NCBI RefSeq assembly: GCF_049116555.1
Contig: NZ_JAGDYT010000001.1
Span: 558,001 to 622,000 of the forward strand
Direction of reading: 5' to 3'
Length of the DNA: 64,000 bases
Origin: Maricaulis maris_C
GTDB lineage: Bacteria > Pseudomonadota > Alphaproteobacteria > Caulobacterales > Maricaulaceae
Each line of letters opens with the position of its first letter. The first letter of the stretch is position 1. Positions 52,097-61,139 of the stretch are shown in pieces. A model generated the notes under the pieces. That model saw only the letters and a program-made list of their open reading frames with translations, made no database searches and had not been told where the DNA came from. The translations under genes were made by a program, and so were the position numbers.

Positions 52097-52816
52097 ATGC
52101 GTATTCTCCTGATCCTGATTTTTGGCGTCCTGCTGGCCCCTGTCGCCCGGGCCCAGCCGGCATCACCGGACCCGGCCCCCTTTCTGGAGCGATGCGAGGC
52201 GGGCGAAGGATTCGCCTGCAGCTATGCGCACGGGCTGTTGCAGCGGGCAGACCGGACCTATTGGCTGACCGATGAGGGGGTCAATTTGATGTTGCGCAGC
52301 TGCAGCCTCGGCTCGGATGGGGCGTGCTGGCTGTTCGAGCGGATCAATGAGCCCAATCCCTATGATGATGTCCGCTATGATCGCGACCGCTATTTGCCGG
52401 TGGCGCGAGCGGGCTGTGCGAACCGCTCGTCGATGGCGTGCTGGCAGGCGGCCGGCTTGCTGGAGGATGGCAGCGAGGCCGAGCGACTCGAGGGACTCGC
52501 CCTGGCAAACCGGTCCTGCGAGCGCGGTTTCAATGATGGGTGTGCCCGTGAGGCTGATATCCTGGCCTCGCTCGGACGGGACCCGCTCCCGGCCCAACGC
52601 GAAGCCTGTTACGGCAATCGCCCGGGACGTATGCGAAAGCAGGAGGATTGCGCAGCGGCCTGCGCCGCGGATGATGCGATGGCCTGCCACGAGCTGGCCC
52701 TGATGTATCATCGCGGGCGCGACGGCGCCCAGACCATGCGCCGCGATGCCGACCGGGCGCGGGAGCTGTTCGTGCAGGCCTGTGAGCTGGGCCTGGAAGA
52801 GGCCTGCCGCGACTAG
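52097..52816 (+). CDS. Secreted Hcp-like (Sel1-type, cysteine-rich) repeat protein
   Basis: A 239-residue protein with a signal peptide (MRILLILIFGVLLAPVARA). The mature part has paired cysteines spaced as in Helicobacter Hcp-type Sel1 repeats: RCEAGEGFACSYAHGLL, SCSLGSDGACWLFERI, GCANRSSMACWQAAGLL, SCERGFNDGCAREADIL, ACAADDAMACHELALMY and ACELGLEEACRD. These pairs would form one disulfide per repeat in the periplasm or outside. Partner proteins unknown. Its stop overlaps that of the convergent CPBP gene by 4 bp. Confidence 0.78.
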   Translation: MRILLILIFGVLLAPVARAQPASPDPAPFLERCEAGEGFACSYAHGLLQRADRTYWLTDEGVNLMLRSCSLGSDGACWLFERINEPNPYDDVRYDRDRYLPVARAGCANRSSMACWQAAGLLEDGSEAERLEGLALANRSCERGFNDGCAREADILASLGRDPLPAQREACYGNRPGRMRKQEDCAAACAADDAMACHELALMYHRGRDGAQTMRRDADRARELFVQACELGLEEACRD

Positions 52817-53319
52817 AGCGGCGCGGTCACGCCCTTCCACCCGACCACGACCAGCCAGTGCAGGATCACGGCGGGCCAGATCGATCCGCTGAACCGGTAA
52901 GCCATCGTGCAGGCAAGGCCGAGCGCGGCGGTGATGGCGAGAAAGCCGGGTTCCAGAAAGAGCGTTTGCGCCATCGGCAGGCCAAGCCAGACCTGAATCG
53001 GATGCCAGAGCACGAAGGCGGTGATGGCGAGCGCGGCGCGAATCCGGCCCGTGCGGCCACCCAGGACGACCCTGAAAACCAGTTCCTCGGTCAGGCCCGG
53101 AATAATGAATGCGACTGCTGCTACCGCTAACAATCTCACCGGGTCATCCGTCACTGCAAAGGTGAACAGGGGTTCAACTGTGTTGATTGTGAGCGTTGCG
53201 ACGACAAAAGCGACAAGGATTAGAAGGGATTGCCCCCAAGTGGCCAATCCCGGCCATGTCCGGACCGCGCGTTTCGCATCTGCGAAAAAACTTGACGCTG
53301 TGCCGCATAATTCGATCAT
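52813..53319 (-). CDS. CPBP-family intramembrane glutamic endopeptidase
   Basis: A 168-residue membrane protein of the CPBP (CAAX protease and bacteriocin-processing) family. The three motifs are visible: EELVFR in IPGLTEELVFRVVLGG, FVLWHPIQVWLG, and HWLVVVGW near the C-terminus. The ATG at 53319 is used because the frame upstream runs antisense through the thiolase gene. Substrate unknown; such proteins may process peptides or give self-immunity. Confidence 0.78.
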   Translation of the reverse strand: MIELCGTASSFFADAKRAVRTWPGLATWGQSLLILVAFVVATLTINTVEPLFTFAVTDDPVRLLAVAAVAFIIPGLTEELVFRVVLGGRTGRIRAALAITAFVLWHPIQVWLGLPMAQTLFLEPGFLAITAALGLACTMAYRFSGSIWPAVILHWLVVVGWKGVTAPL

Positions 53320-53361
53320 GCGCGCCAGACTAAGACAGAATATTCCCAGAGGAGAGATCAA

Positions 53362-54549
53362 ATGAGTGCTGTGGACGATCCCATCGTCATCGTCGGCATG
53401 GCCCGCACCCCGATGGGTGGCCTGCTCGGTGAACTTGCACCCCTGTCCGCCAATGAACTCGGCGCGGTTGCCGTCAAGGCGGCGATGGAAGAAGCCGGTA
53501 TTGCCGGTGATGACATCGACCAGATCCTGATGGGCAATGTGCTCATGGCCGGCCAGGGCCAGGCTCCGGGTCGCCAGGCGGCGATCAAGGCTGGCCTGCC
53601 CAAATCGGTCGAAGCCACGACGCTCAACAAGATGTGCGGTTCGGGCATGCAGGCGGCCATCATGGGTCGCGCCTCGATCGCCGCGGGCGATGCCGAAATC
53701 ATCATCGCCGGCGGCATGGAATCCATGACCAATGCCCCGCACATGCTGCCGACCCATCGCGGCGGCTTCAAATACGGCCACGACACCATCAAGGACCACA
53801 TGGCCCAGGATGGCCTCGAGGACGCCTATGAGAAAAAGCCGATGGGTGGCTATGCCGACATGATTGCGGAGGAACACCAGTTCACTCGCGAGCAGCAGGA
53901 CGCTTACGCCCTGGAAACCCTGGCCCGCGCCCAGCGCGCCACCGAAGAGGGTGATTTCAAGCGCGAGATCACGCCGGTCACGATCAAGACCCGCAAGGGC
54001 GAGACCGTCGTCGACACCGACGAGCTGCCGCGCAAGGCGATGCCTGAGAAAATCCCCTCCCTGCGTCCGGCCTTCTCCAAGGACGGCACGGTGACGGCGG
54101 CCAATGCCTCGGCGATCTCCGATGGCGCTGCGGCCCTGATCCTGATGCGCCTGTCGGAAGCCGAGCGCCGTGGCCTCAAGCCGATTGCCAAAATCGTCGC
54201 CACCGCCGCCCACGCCCACGAACCGGCCTATTTCACCACCGCGCCGGTTCCCGCCATGCGCAAGGTCGTCGAGCGCGCCGGCTGGCAGATCGGTGATGTC
54301 GATCTGTGGGAAATCAACGAGGCCTTCGCGGTCGTGCCGATGATCGCGATGAAGGAGCTGGGCATTTCCCACGACATCATCAACGTCAATGGCGGCGCCT
54401 GTGCCCTGGGTCACCCGATCGGTGCTTCCGGGGCCCGCATCATGGTCACCCTGCTCGCCGCGCTGGAAAAGCACGGCAAGACCAAGGGTGTTGCCTCGCT
54501 CTGCATCGGTGGCGGCGAAGCCACGGCGGTGGCCGTCGAGCGGATGTAA
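53362..54549 (+). CDS. Acetyl-CoA C-acetyltransferase (thiolase)
   Basis: A 395-residue thiolase II. The acyl-carrying Cys92 is in LNKMCGSGMQAA, the histidine in EINEAFAVVPM and NVNGGACALGHPIGASGAR, and the second catalytic cysteine in SLCIGGGEATAVAVE. It condenses or cleaves acetyl-CoA units, serving fatty-acid or branched-chain amino-acid breakdown; the nearby bkd genes fit the latter, though the genes are not in one operon. Confidence 0.93.
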   Translation: MSAVDDPIVIVGMARTPMGGLLGELAPLSANELGAVAVKAAMEEAGIAGDDIDQILMGNVLMAGQGQAPGRQAAIKAGLPKSVEATTLNKMCGSGMQAAIMGRASIAAGDAEIIIAGGMESMTNAPHMLPTHRGGFKYGHDTIKDHMAQDGLEDAYEKKPMGGYADMIAEEHQFTREQQDAYALETLARAQRATEEGDFKREITPVTIKTRKGETVVDTDELPRKAMPEKIPSLRPAFSKDGTVTAANASAISDGAAALILMRLSEAERRGLKPIAKIVATAAHAHEPAYFTTAPVPAMRKVVERAGWQIGDVDLWEINEAFAVVPMIAMKELGISHDIINVNGGACALGHPIGASGARIMVTLLAALEKHGKTKGVASLCIGGGEATAVAVERM

Positions 54550-54576
54550 GCCTTGTCCTACAGGCGGACATGAAGA

Positions 54577-54606
54577 GGGCGCGGCCGGATGGCTGCGCCC
54601 TTTTTT
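54577..54606 (+). terminator. Rho-independent terminator of the thiolase gene
   Basis: GGGCGCGGCC and GGCTGCGCCC form a stem (one mismatch) around GGAT, followed by TTTTTT. Confidence 0.88.
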
Positions 54607-54687
54607 GATGCCTCAGGCCTTGCCGCACACGAATGCCGGAAAACGGACCGCCCCGCATGCTGCACTGGCGAAAGTCCGACGCCGGCC

Positions 54688-55167
54688 TCAGCCGTCGATA
54701 TGCCCGAGCGGCAGGCCGCGGCCTTCCTTGACATTGCGGATCTGGACCGAGGTGCGGAAGTCGCCGACCACGTCCAGCGGGATCATCTTCTCCGACATGA
54801 ACTCGTTATAGGCGTCGATATCGGGGGTCACGACCTTGAGCAGGTAGTCATAGGGGCCGGTCATGGTGCAGGCCTCGGTGATTTCCGGGAAGGTCTGGAT
54901 GGCCTTCTCGAATTTCTCGTAATTGGCCTTGCGCGCCGGCTGGATCTTCACTTCCAGATAGGCGGTGAACATGAGGCCGATCATGCGTCGGTCGAGCTGG
55001 ATCGAGCGGCGTTTGATGATGCCCTCGGTCTCCAGACGGCGAATCCGGCGCCAGCAGGGCGAGGGGGTCAGGCCGACGATTTCGGCAATGTCGGCGACGG
55101 ATCGACCCGCATCGACTTGCAGGGCTTCGAGAATGCGCACATCAATCGTGTCCAGGGTGACGGTCAT
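54688..55167 (-). CDS. bkdR: Lrp/AsnC family regulator of the bkd genes
   Basis: A 159-residue Lrp-type regulator. The helix-turn-helix is SVADIAEIVGLTPSPCWRRI followed by RLETEGII; the C-terminal RAM domain contains EACTMTGPYDYLLKVVTPDI. It is divergent from the branched-chain 2-oxoacid dehydrogenase genes, as BkdR is in other proteobacteria, and an AT-rich symmetric site lies in between. The symbol is inferred from this context. Confidence 0.82.
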   Translation of the reverse strand: MTVTLDTIDVRILEALQVDAGRSVADIAEIVGLTPSPCWRRIRRLETEGIIKRRSIQLDRRMIGLMFTAYLEVKIQPARKANYEKFEKAIQTFPEITEACTMTGPYDYLLKVVTPDIDAYNEFMSEKMIPLDVVGDFRTSVQIRNVKEGRGLPLGHIDG

Positions 55168-55200
55168 TATTTCCTCAAATCATGATTTCGAGAGAAAATA
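55166..55200. promoter_or_regulatory. Symmetric AT-rich operator, probable BkdR site
   Basis: A perfect AAATCATGATTT palindrome (55177-55188) is flanked by ATTATTT on the left and AAATAAT (just past 55200) on the right. It touches the regulator's own start codon. Lrp-type proteins bind such AT-rich dyads; autoregulation and bkd control are inferred. Confidence 0.55.
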
Positions 55201-55351
55201 ATTCAACTTTCCGCACTTGCGAACCCCGAAATGGCACCGCATTGCTATGCTGGACAAGACCAGCTCTTCCGCGCTAGACGCCGGTCGCGTTTCCGTATCA
55301 TCGCGGGAACCCCATATAGGCACGTCCTGCCGAAGTTTTCAGCGAGAGCCC

Positions 55352-56581
55352 ATGGCACACACTGAACCCCGCTTCCACGTTCCCGCGCCGCATGTGCGTC
55401 CCGGAGACACGCCTGACTTTTCCCATATCGCCATCCCGCCCGCCGGGGAGGCCAAGCGGCCTGCAACCGATGTGGCCGGTATGGAGACACGCGATCTGGC
55501 CCTCGGCCTGGTCCGCGTGCTTGATCACAATCACCAGGCAGTGGGTGAGTGGGATCCCAAGCTGGACCCGGATGTCCTGCGCGAGGGACTGCGTCACATG
55601 GTGCTGACGCGGGTTTTTGATGACCGCATGCTGAAGCTTCAGCGTCAGGGCAAGATGAGCTTCTACATGAAGTCGACGGGCGAAGAGGCGGTCTCTGTCG
55701 CCGGCGCCATGGCGATGCAGAATTCCGACATGGTTTTCCCGTCCTATCGCCAGCAGGGCATCCTGTTTGCCCGCGGCCGGGACATTGTCGACATGATGTG
55801 CCACTGCATTTCCAACTCCCGCGACAATCTCAAGGGGCGCCAGCTGCCGGTCCACTATACCTGGGCCGAGGGCAAATTCTTCTCGATCTCGGGTAATCTC
55901 GCGACCCAGCTGCCGCAGGCTGTCGGCTATGCCATGGCCTGCGAGTATCGCGGTGATGGCGAGATTGCCGCGACCTGGATCGGCGATGGCTCGACCGCCG
56001 AGGGCGATTTCCATGGCGCCCTCGTTCTGGCCTCGACCTATCGGGCGCCGGTCATCGTCAATGTGGTCAATAACCAGTGGGCGATCTCGACCTTCCAGGG
56101 CATCGCCGCCGGGGACGCGCCAACCTTTGCCTATAAGGGCATGGGCTATGGCCTGGCGTCCTTGCGGATCGACGGCAATGACTTCCTCGCCGTCTACGCG
56201 GCGACCCGATGGGCTGCCGAGCGTGCCCGTGCCGGACATGGCGCGACCGTGATTGAGCACTTCACCTACCGCGCCGATGCGCATTCCACCTCGGATGACC
56301 CGTCCGGCTATCGCCCCAAGGGCGAGAATGAGATCTGGCCGCTGGGCGATCCGGTCGAGCGTCTCAAACAGCACCTGATCGGTCTGGGTGAGTGGGATGA
56401 GGAGCGCCATGCCGCGCTCGAGAAAGAGCTCAACGAGATGGTGATCGCGTCCTACAAGGAAGCCGAGACCCACGGCACGCTGCATGACGGGCCGCTGTCG
56501 CCGGTCGAGTCGATCTTCGAGGATGTCTATGCCGAACCGGACTGGCGCCTGCGTCGCCAGCGCCAGGACCTGGGAGTCTAG
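55352..56581 (+). CDS. bkdA1: Branched-chain 2-oxoacid dehydrogenase E1 alpha subunit
   Basis: A 409-residue thiamine-diphosphate enzyme subunit. The TPP motif is present as WIGDGSTAEGDFHGAL and ending VNVVNNQWAIST. Other signatures: MSFYMKSTGEEAVSVAGAMA, DMVFPSYRQQGILFARG and HFTYRADAHSTSDDPSGYRP, the phosphorylation-loop-like region of E1 alpha. With E1 beta it decarboxylates the oxoacids of Val, Leu and Ile. The ATG at 55352 follows GCGAGAG. It is 3 bp from the next gene. Confidence 0.93.
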   Translation: MAHTEPRFHVPAPHVRPGDTPDFSHIAIPPAGEAKRPATDVAGMETRDLALGLVRVLDHNHQAVGEWDPKLDPDVLREGLRHMVLTRVFDDRMLKLQRQGKMSFYMKSTGEEAVSVAGAMAMQNSDMVFPSYRQQGILFARGRDIVDMMCHCISNSRDNLKGRQLPVHYTWAEGKFFSISGNLATQLPQAVGYAMACEYRGDGEIAATWIGDGSTAEGDFHGALVLASTYRAPVIVNVVNNQWAISTFQGIAAGDAPTFAYKGMGYGLASLRIDGNDFLAVYAATRWAAERARAGHGATVIEHFTYRADAHSTSDDPSGYRPKGENEIWPLGDPVERLKQHLIGLGEWDEERHAALEKELNEMVIASYKEAETHGTLHDGPLSPVESIFEDVYAEPDWRLRRQRQDLGV

Positions 56582-56584
56582 ATC

Positions 56585-57598
56585 ATGGCCAAGATGAACA
56601 TGATCCAGGCCCTCAATTCCGGCCTGGACAACATGATGGAAAGCGATCCCGACGTGATCAGCTTTGGCGAGGATGCCGGCTATTTCGGGGGGGTCTTCCG
56701 GGTTACCGCCAATCTGCAGACGAAATACGGTCTCGACCGCTCTTTCGACGCGCCGATCAATGAAGCGGCCATCATGGGCATGGCGATCGGCATGGCGGCA
56801 AAGGGCTTGAAGCCCGTCGCCGAGATCCAGTTCGCCGACTATATCTTCCCGGGCCTGGACCAGATCGTCTCGGAAATGTCCCGCCTGCGTTACCGCTCGG
56901 CCGGTCAGTTCACCGCTCCGGTCGTGGTCCGCTCGCCCTGTGGCGGTGGTATCCGGGGGGGGCAGACCCACTCGATGAGCCCGGAAGCCTTTTTCACCCA
57001 GGTGCCGGGTGTCCAGGTGGTCATGCCGTCCAACCCCTATGACGCCAAGGGCCTGCTGATCGCCGCGATCGAGAGCCCGGACCCGGTGATCTTCTTCGAA
57101 CCCAAGCGCCTGTATAATGGTCCGTTCGAAGGCCATTCCGGCGGCGCGCTGTCGTCCTGGGGCAAACATCCCAAGGGTGAGGTGCCGGAAGACTATTACA
57201 GCCTGCCGATCGGCAAGGCGGAAGTCGTGCGGGAAGGCTCGGCGATCACCATCGTCACTTATGGCACGCTGGTTCTGGTTGCCCAGGCGGCCGCCGAGAA
57301 GGCCGGTATCGATGCCGAAGTGATCGATCTGAAGACCCTGGTACCCTATGATCTCGAGACGATTGCCCGTTCAGTCAACAAGACCGGTCGCTGTATCGTC
57401 GCCCAGGAAGCGCCGCGCACATCGGGCTTTGCGGCCGAGCTGGCCGCCCAGGTGCAGGAAGAATGCTTCTATGCACTCGAGGCACCGATCCAGCGCGTGA
57501 CCGGTTGGGATACGCCCTATCCGCACGCCCATGAATGGGCCTATTTCCCGGGGCCCGACCGTTTCATCAATGCCATGAACGCCGTTCTGGAGGCCTGA
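56585..57598 (+). CDS. bkdA2: Branched-chain 2-oxoacid dehydrogenase E1 beta subunit
   Basis: A 337-residue transketolase-type subunit. Signatures: DVISFGEDAGYFGGVFRVTA, DAPINEAAIMGMAIGMAAKG, EIQFADYIFPGLDQIVSEMS and VVRSPCGGGIRGGQTHSMSP. The C-terminal domain ends with VTGWDTPYPHAHEWAYFPGP. It forms the active heterotetramer with E1 alpha and lies 3 bp from the genes on either side. Confidence 0.94.
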   Translation: MAKMNMIQALNSGLDNMMESDPDVISFGEDAGYFGGVFRVTANLQTKYGLDRSFDAPINEAAIMGMAIGMAAKGLKPVAEIQFADYIFPGLDQIVSEMSRLRYRSAGQFTAPVVVRSPCGGGIRGGQTHSMSPEAFFTQVPGVQVVMPSNPYDAKGLLIAAIESPDPVIFFEPKRLYNGPFEGHSGGALSSWGKHPKGEVPEDYYSLPIGKAEVVREGSAITIVTYGTLVLVAQAAAEKAGIDAEVIDLKTLVPYDLETIARSVNKTGRCIVAQEAPRTSGFAAELAAQVQEECFYALEAPIQRVTGWDTPYPHAHEWAYFPGPDRFINAMNAVLEA

Positions 57599-57601
57599 TC
57601 G

Positions 57602-58861
57602 ATGAGCGAATACCGTTACAAGATGCCCGATGTCGGCGAAGGGATCGTCGAGGCGGAAATCGTCGAATGGCACGTCAAGGAAGGCGATACGGTCACCGAG
57701 GACCAGCATGTCCTGGACGTGATGACCGACAAGGCCACGGTTGAGATCCCCTGTGCCGTCAATGGCACGGTGACCAAGCTGGTCGGCGCGCCGGGCGATG
57801 TTATCGCCGTTGGTACCGAGATCATGTTCATCGCTGTCGACGGCGCGGCTCCGGCCGAAGACGCGGCCCCGGCTGAGGATGCCAAGCCGGCCGAACCGGC
57901 CAAGCCCGCAGCGCCGAAAGCCGCCGAGCCGGTCGCCGCCAGCGTGGCGCCGTCGATCGCCAGCCGTACGGGCGGTGAACGCCCTCTGGCCAGCCCGGCC
58001 GTGCGCAAGCGGGCCCTGGAAGCCGACATCGACCTGGCCAATGTGCCGGGCACCGGCCCGGCCGGTCGTATCACGCATGACGATCTGGACGACTTCATCA
58101 AGTCCGGCGGCCGTCTCGTGGCCCGCTCGGGTTCGGGCAGTTCATCGGTCCGCGCGCCGCGCACCGGTATCACCGAGGAGAAGGTGATCGGCCTCCGCCG
58201 CCGCATCTCCGACAATATGTCCCACGCCCAGCGCACCATTCCGGATATTGCCTATGTCGAGGAAATCGACGTCACGGCGCTGGAAGAATTGCGGGCCCAT
58301 CTCAATGCGACCAAATCGGATGACCAGGCCAAGCTGACCTTCATCCCCTTCCTGGTCATGGCGCTGACCAGGGCACTGCCAAACACGCCCCAGGCCAATG
58401 CCCATTTTGATGGCGAGGCGATGTTGCTGACCAAGCATGATGCCGTGCATTGCGGGGTCGCTGCTGCGACGCCGAACGGTCTCATGGTGCCGGTCATCAA
58501 GCATGCCGAGAGCCTCGATATCTGGCAGATCGCGGCCGAGCTGAGACGTCTGGCCGGCGCGGCCAAGGACGGCAAGGCGACCAAGGACGAGCTGACCGGT
58601 TCGACCATCACCATCACCTCGCTGGGGGCGATCGGTGGCCTGGTCACCACGCCCATCCTCAATGCGCCGGAAACCGCCATTATCGGCGTCAACAAGATGC
58701 AGACCCTGCCGCGCTACACTGCCGAGGGCCTGGTCGTGCCGCGCAAGCTGATGAACCTCTCCAGCTGTTTCGATCACCGTATCGTTGATGGCTATGAGGC
58801 CGCCATGCTGATCCAGGCCGTAAAGGGCTATCTGGAAAACCCGGCGACGCTGTTCATGTGA
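57602..58861 (+). CDS. bkdB: Branched-chain 2-oxoacid dehydrogenase E2 (dihydrolipoyl acyltransferase)
   Basis: A 419-residue E2. In order: lipoyl domain with Lys44 (DVMTDKATVEIP), an Ala-Pro linker, the subunit-binding domain (LASPAVRKRALEADIDLANV), a second linker and the acyltransferase core. The catalytic motif is CFDHRIVDGYEAAM. It transfers the acyl group to CoA. It ends an operon with E1 alpha and beta; E3 (lpd) is 2.3 kb downstream. Confidence 0.94.
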   Translation: MSEYRYKMPDVGEGIVEAEIVEWHVKEGDTVTEDQHVLDVMTDKATVEIPCAVNGTVTKLVGAPGDVIAVGTEIMFIAVDGAAPAEDAAPAEDAKPAEPAKPAAPKAAEPVAASVAPSIASRTGGERPLASPAVRKRALEADIDLANVPGTGPAGRITHDDLDDFIKSGGRLVARSGSGSSSVRAPRTGITEEKVIGLRRRISDNMSHAQRTIPDIAYVEEIDVTALEELRAHLNATKSDDQAKLTFIPFLVMALTRALPNTPQANAHFDGEAMLLTKHDAVHCGVAAATPNGLMVPVIKHAESLDIWQIAAELRRLAGAAKDGKATKDELTGSTITITSLGAIGGLVTTPILNAPETAIIGVNKMQTLPRYTAEGLVVPRKLMNLSSCFDHRIVDGYEAAMLIQAVKGYLENPATLFM

Positions 58862-58889
58862 GCTGAGCGAACAGGATGATGCGACAAGA

Positions 58890-58922
58890 GCGGGACACCC
58901 GGATCGGGCGTCCCGCTTTTTT
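58890..58922 (+). terminator. Rho-independent terminator of the bkd operon
   Basis: GCGGGACACCC and GGGCGTCCCGC (one mismatch) form a stem around GGATC, followed by a T-run. It lies 28 bp after the E2 stop codon. Confidence 0.9.
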
Positions 58923-59095
58923 GTGGGCGGATGGTCGGGTCGGTTGGTTTGGTGGGATTGGGGCCAGGCGATGGTTGCCAGTCTTAGTCCCCGCCTGGTT
59001 TATGTCGGTCTCCGGTCGGCGTAATCCCAGCGCCAGCCAAGGCGTTGACTGACAGCATTCGCCAAGTGGCGGTTGGGCCGCTTTTCCTCCACAAC

Positions 59096-59154
59096 GTGGC
59101 GAAGTCGCCACCCCCTCCACAGCTTCGGGGGCCCCTCCCGATGGCATCGGGAGG
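59096..59154. repeat. Two adjacent palindromes in the bkd-aldehyde dehydrogenase spacer
   Basis: GTGGCGA-AG-TCGCCAC (59096-59111) and CCTCCCGAT-GGC-ATCGGGAGG (59134-59154) are perfect inverted repeats. The second ends 4 bp from the 3' end of the aldehyde dehydrogenase gene and may terminate it, though no T-run is present. The rest of the 297-bp spacer holds no gene. Confidence 0.5.
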
Positions 59155-59158
59155 AAAG

Positions 59159-60667
59159 CTACCCCGCCCAATCGCCGGGCATCAGCGCGTCCGGCATGTT
59201 CTGATAGCTGACCGGGCGCAGGAAGCGGCGGATCGACATCGTGCCGACCGAGGTGGCACCGAAATTGGTCGAGGCCGGATAGGGGCCGCCATGGACCATG
59301 GCGTCGCAAACCTCGACACCCGTGGGGAAGCCATTGGTCAGGATGCGACCGGCCTTGCGTTCCAGCACCGGCATGAGTTTCTGCCCGAGCGCCGTATCGC
59401 CGTCTTCCATGTGCAGGGTGGCGGTCAGCTGGCCCTGCAGCGAGTGGGCGATTTTCAGCATGTCGGCCTCGTCCTTGACGGTGACCACCAGGCCGAGTGG
59501 CCCGAAGACTTCCTCGCCAAGGGCTTCATTCGCCAGCCAGTCAGCTCCTGTCGTGACGAAAAGATAGGGCGTGGCATTGCGCAGATCGCAGGTCGTGGTC
59601 AGGACTTCGCGAACGCCGGATGTGCCGCGGATGACATCGCGGCCCTTCTGGTAGGCCTGGGCAATCCCGTCGGTGAGCATGGTTTGCGGGCCGACTTCGC
59701 CGAGGCCGGTGACGGCGGCCTGGATGAAGGTCTCGGCCTCAGGGCCATCGATGACGACTGCGATGCCCGGATTGGTGCAGAACTGGCCGGCGCCCATGGT
59801 CAGCGAGGCGGCCCAGCCTGCGCCGATCGTTTCGGCGCGGGATGCCATGGCGCCGGGCAGGAGGAACATCGGATTGACCGATCCGAGCTCTCCGAAGAAA
59901 GGGATGGGTTCTGGGCGTGCCGCGCACAGGTCGAACAGGGCACGACCACCGGCCAGCGAGCCGGTAAATCCGACGGCCTTGATCAGCGGGTGCTCGACCA
60001 CGGCCTGCCCGACCGCGCGATCCCCCCCCTGGATCAGGCTGAACACGCCGGGATGCACGCCGCAGGCCTTGATGGCCGCGTCGATGGCCTGGGCGACGAG
60101 ATCACCGGTCCCGGGATGGGCGGAATGGCCTCTGACAACGACCGGGCATCCGGCCGCCAGGGCCGCCGCGGTGTCACCACCGGCCGTGGAGAAGGCGAGC
60201 GGGAAATTGGAAGCGCCGAAGACGGCGACCGGGCCGACCGGGCGCTGGACGAGTTTGATATCCGGGCGCGGCAGGGGCGCGCGGTCCGGCAGGGCGGCAT
60301 CATGGTGCGTGTCCAGATACTCACCCTTCAGGATGTGCTCGGCGAAGAGGCGAAGCTGTCCGACCGTGCGACCGCGCTCGCCATTGAGGCGCGCGTCCGG
60401 CAGGCCCGTCTCCTGGGTGCCGATCTCTGTGATCGCCTCGCCGCGTGCATCGATCTCGTCGGCTATGGTGTGGAGGAATTTGGCGCGATCCTCGCGTGAG
60501 GAATACCCATAGGACCAGAAGGCATCCTCAGCGGCCTGACAGGCCTGGTCGACCAGGGCCGGCGTGCCGACGGCGAATGCATGGGACGGGCCGTGAGCCG
60601 GGCTTGAGGTGAAGCTGGCATCGCTGCCGATCCAGTTTCCGGCGACAAGGTGTTTCCCGATGATCAT
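59159..60667 (-). CDS. Aldehyde dehydrogenase, 2,5-dioxovalerate (oxoglutarate semialdehyde) type
   Basis: A 502-residue NAD(P)-dependent aldehyde dehydrogenase. The catalytic cysteine is in MGAGQFCTNPGIAVV, the general base glutamate in IPFFGELGSVNPMFLLPGA, and the cofactor loop in AVGFTGSLAGGRALF. GPVAVFGASNFPLAFSTAGG and NFGATSVGTMSIRRFLRPVS are typical of 2-oxoglutarate semialdehyde dehydrogenases of sugar-acid and hydroxyproline breakdown. The start has a fair ribosome binding site (GAGGACAC). No pathway partner is adjacent, so the substrate is inferred by family only. Confidence 0.85.
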   Translation of the reverse strand: MIIGKHLVAGNWIGSDASFTSSPAHGPSHAFAVGTPALVDQACQAAEDAFWSYGYSSREDRAKFLHTIADEIDARGEAITEIGTQETGLPDARLNGERGRTVGQLRLFAEHILKGEYLDTHHDAALPDRAPLPRPDIKLVQRPVGPVAVFGASNFPLAFSTAGGDTAAALAAGCPVVVRGHSAHPGTGDLVAQAIDAAIKACGVHPGVFSLIQGGDRAVGQAVVEHPLIKAVGFTGSLAGGRALFDLCAARPEPIPFFGELGSVNPMFLLPGAMASRAETIGAGWAASLTMGAGQFCTNPGIAVVIDGPEAETFIQAAVTGLGEVGPQTMLTDGIAQAYQKGRDVIRGTSGVREVLTTTCDLRNATPYLFVTTGADWLANEALGEEVFGPLGLVVTVKDEADMLKIAHSLQGQLTATLHMEDGDTALGQKLMPVLERKAGRILTNGFPTGVEVCDAMVHGGPYPASTNFGATSVGTMSIRRFLRPVSYQNMPDALMPGDWAG

Positions 60668-60835
60668 GGCGTGTCCTCAGCTTGCTTTACAGGTGTCATG
60701 CCTTAATTGTCTGAGTTATTCAACAGGCCCGGCTGTGAGTTTTCACCGGCGTCCCGCCGGCCTCCAAACGGCCTCCACCTGGCTTGACGATGGCGCGGGA
60801 TCAAAGGCACAAATGCCTCCAGAGGGGTGCCCGAA

Positions 60836-61045
60836 ATGCCGTCAGTCATCAAACAGACCTGGTCCGACAGCGTCTCCGTCATCGCGGTCTGGGCGGCCGG
60901 CATCTTCTTGCTGATGTTCTTTCACAAGTCGGTCGGTATCCAATCAGAGTGGATGCCCGGGGTCGTCTTCGGCAGCTTTGCCGCAATCCTGGTCCTTGCG
61001 CCGATCGGCTCGCTGCTCTGGCGGCGCCTTGCCCGGGCCGCCTAG
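60836..61045 (+). CDS. Small membrane protein upstream of lpd
   Basis: A 69-residue protein with two hydrophobic segments (VSVIAVWAAGIFLLMFFHK and VVFGSFAAILVLAPIGSLLW). The ATG at 60836 is favoured because AGAGGGG stands at the right distance; a GTG at 60827 would overlap that site. No family recognised. Confidence 0.55.
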   Translation: MPSVIKQTWSDSVSVIAVWAAGIFLLMFFHKSVGIQSEWMPGVVFGSFAAILVLAPIGSLLWRRLARAA

Positions 61046-61139
61046 GCTCAGTCAGCCCCTTTCCCTTTATCCCCCGAACCGCTAAATCCAACCCCGGAAA
61101 ACGCGTTTTCGTGCTTTGATCTTCCAAGGAGCGCCTGTG

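Noticed and set aside
55298..57169. Open frame of 623 codons on the minus strand opposite the E1 subunit genes
   Set aside because: Antisense shadow; E1 alpha and beta are unmistakable on the other strand.
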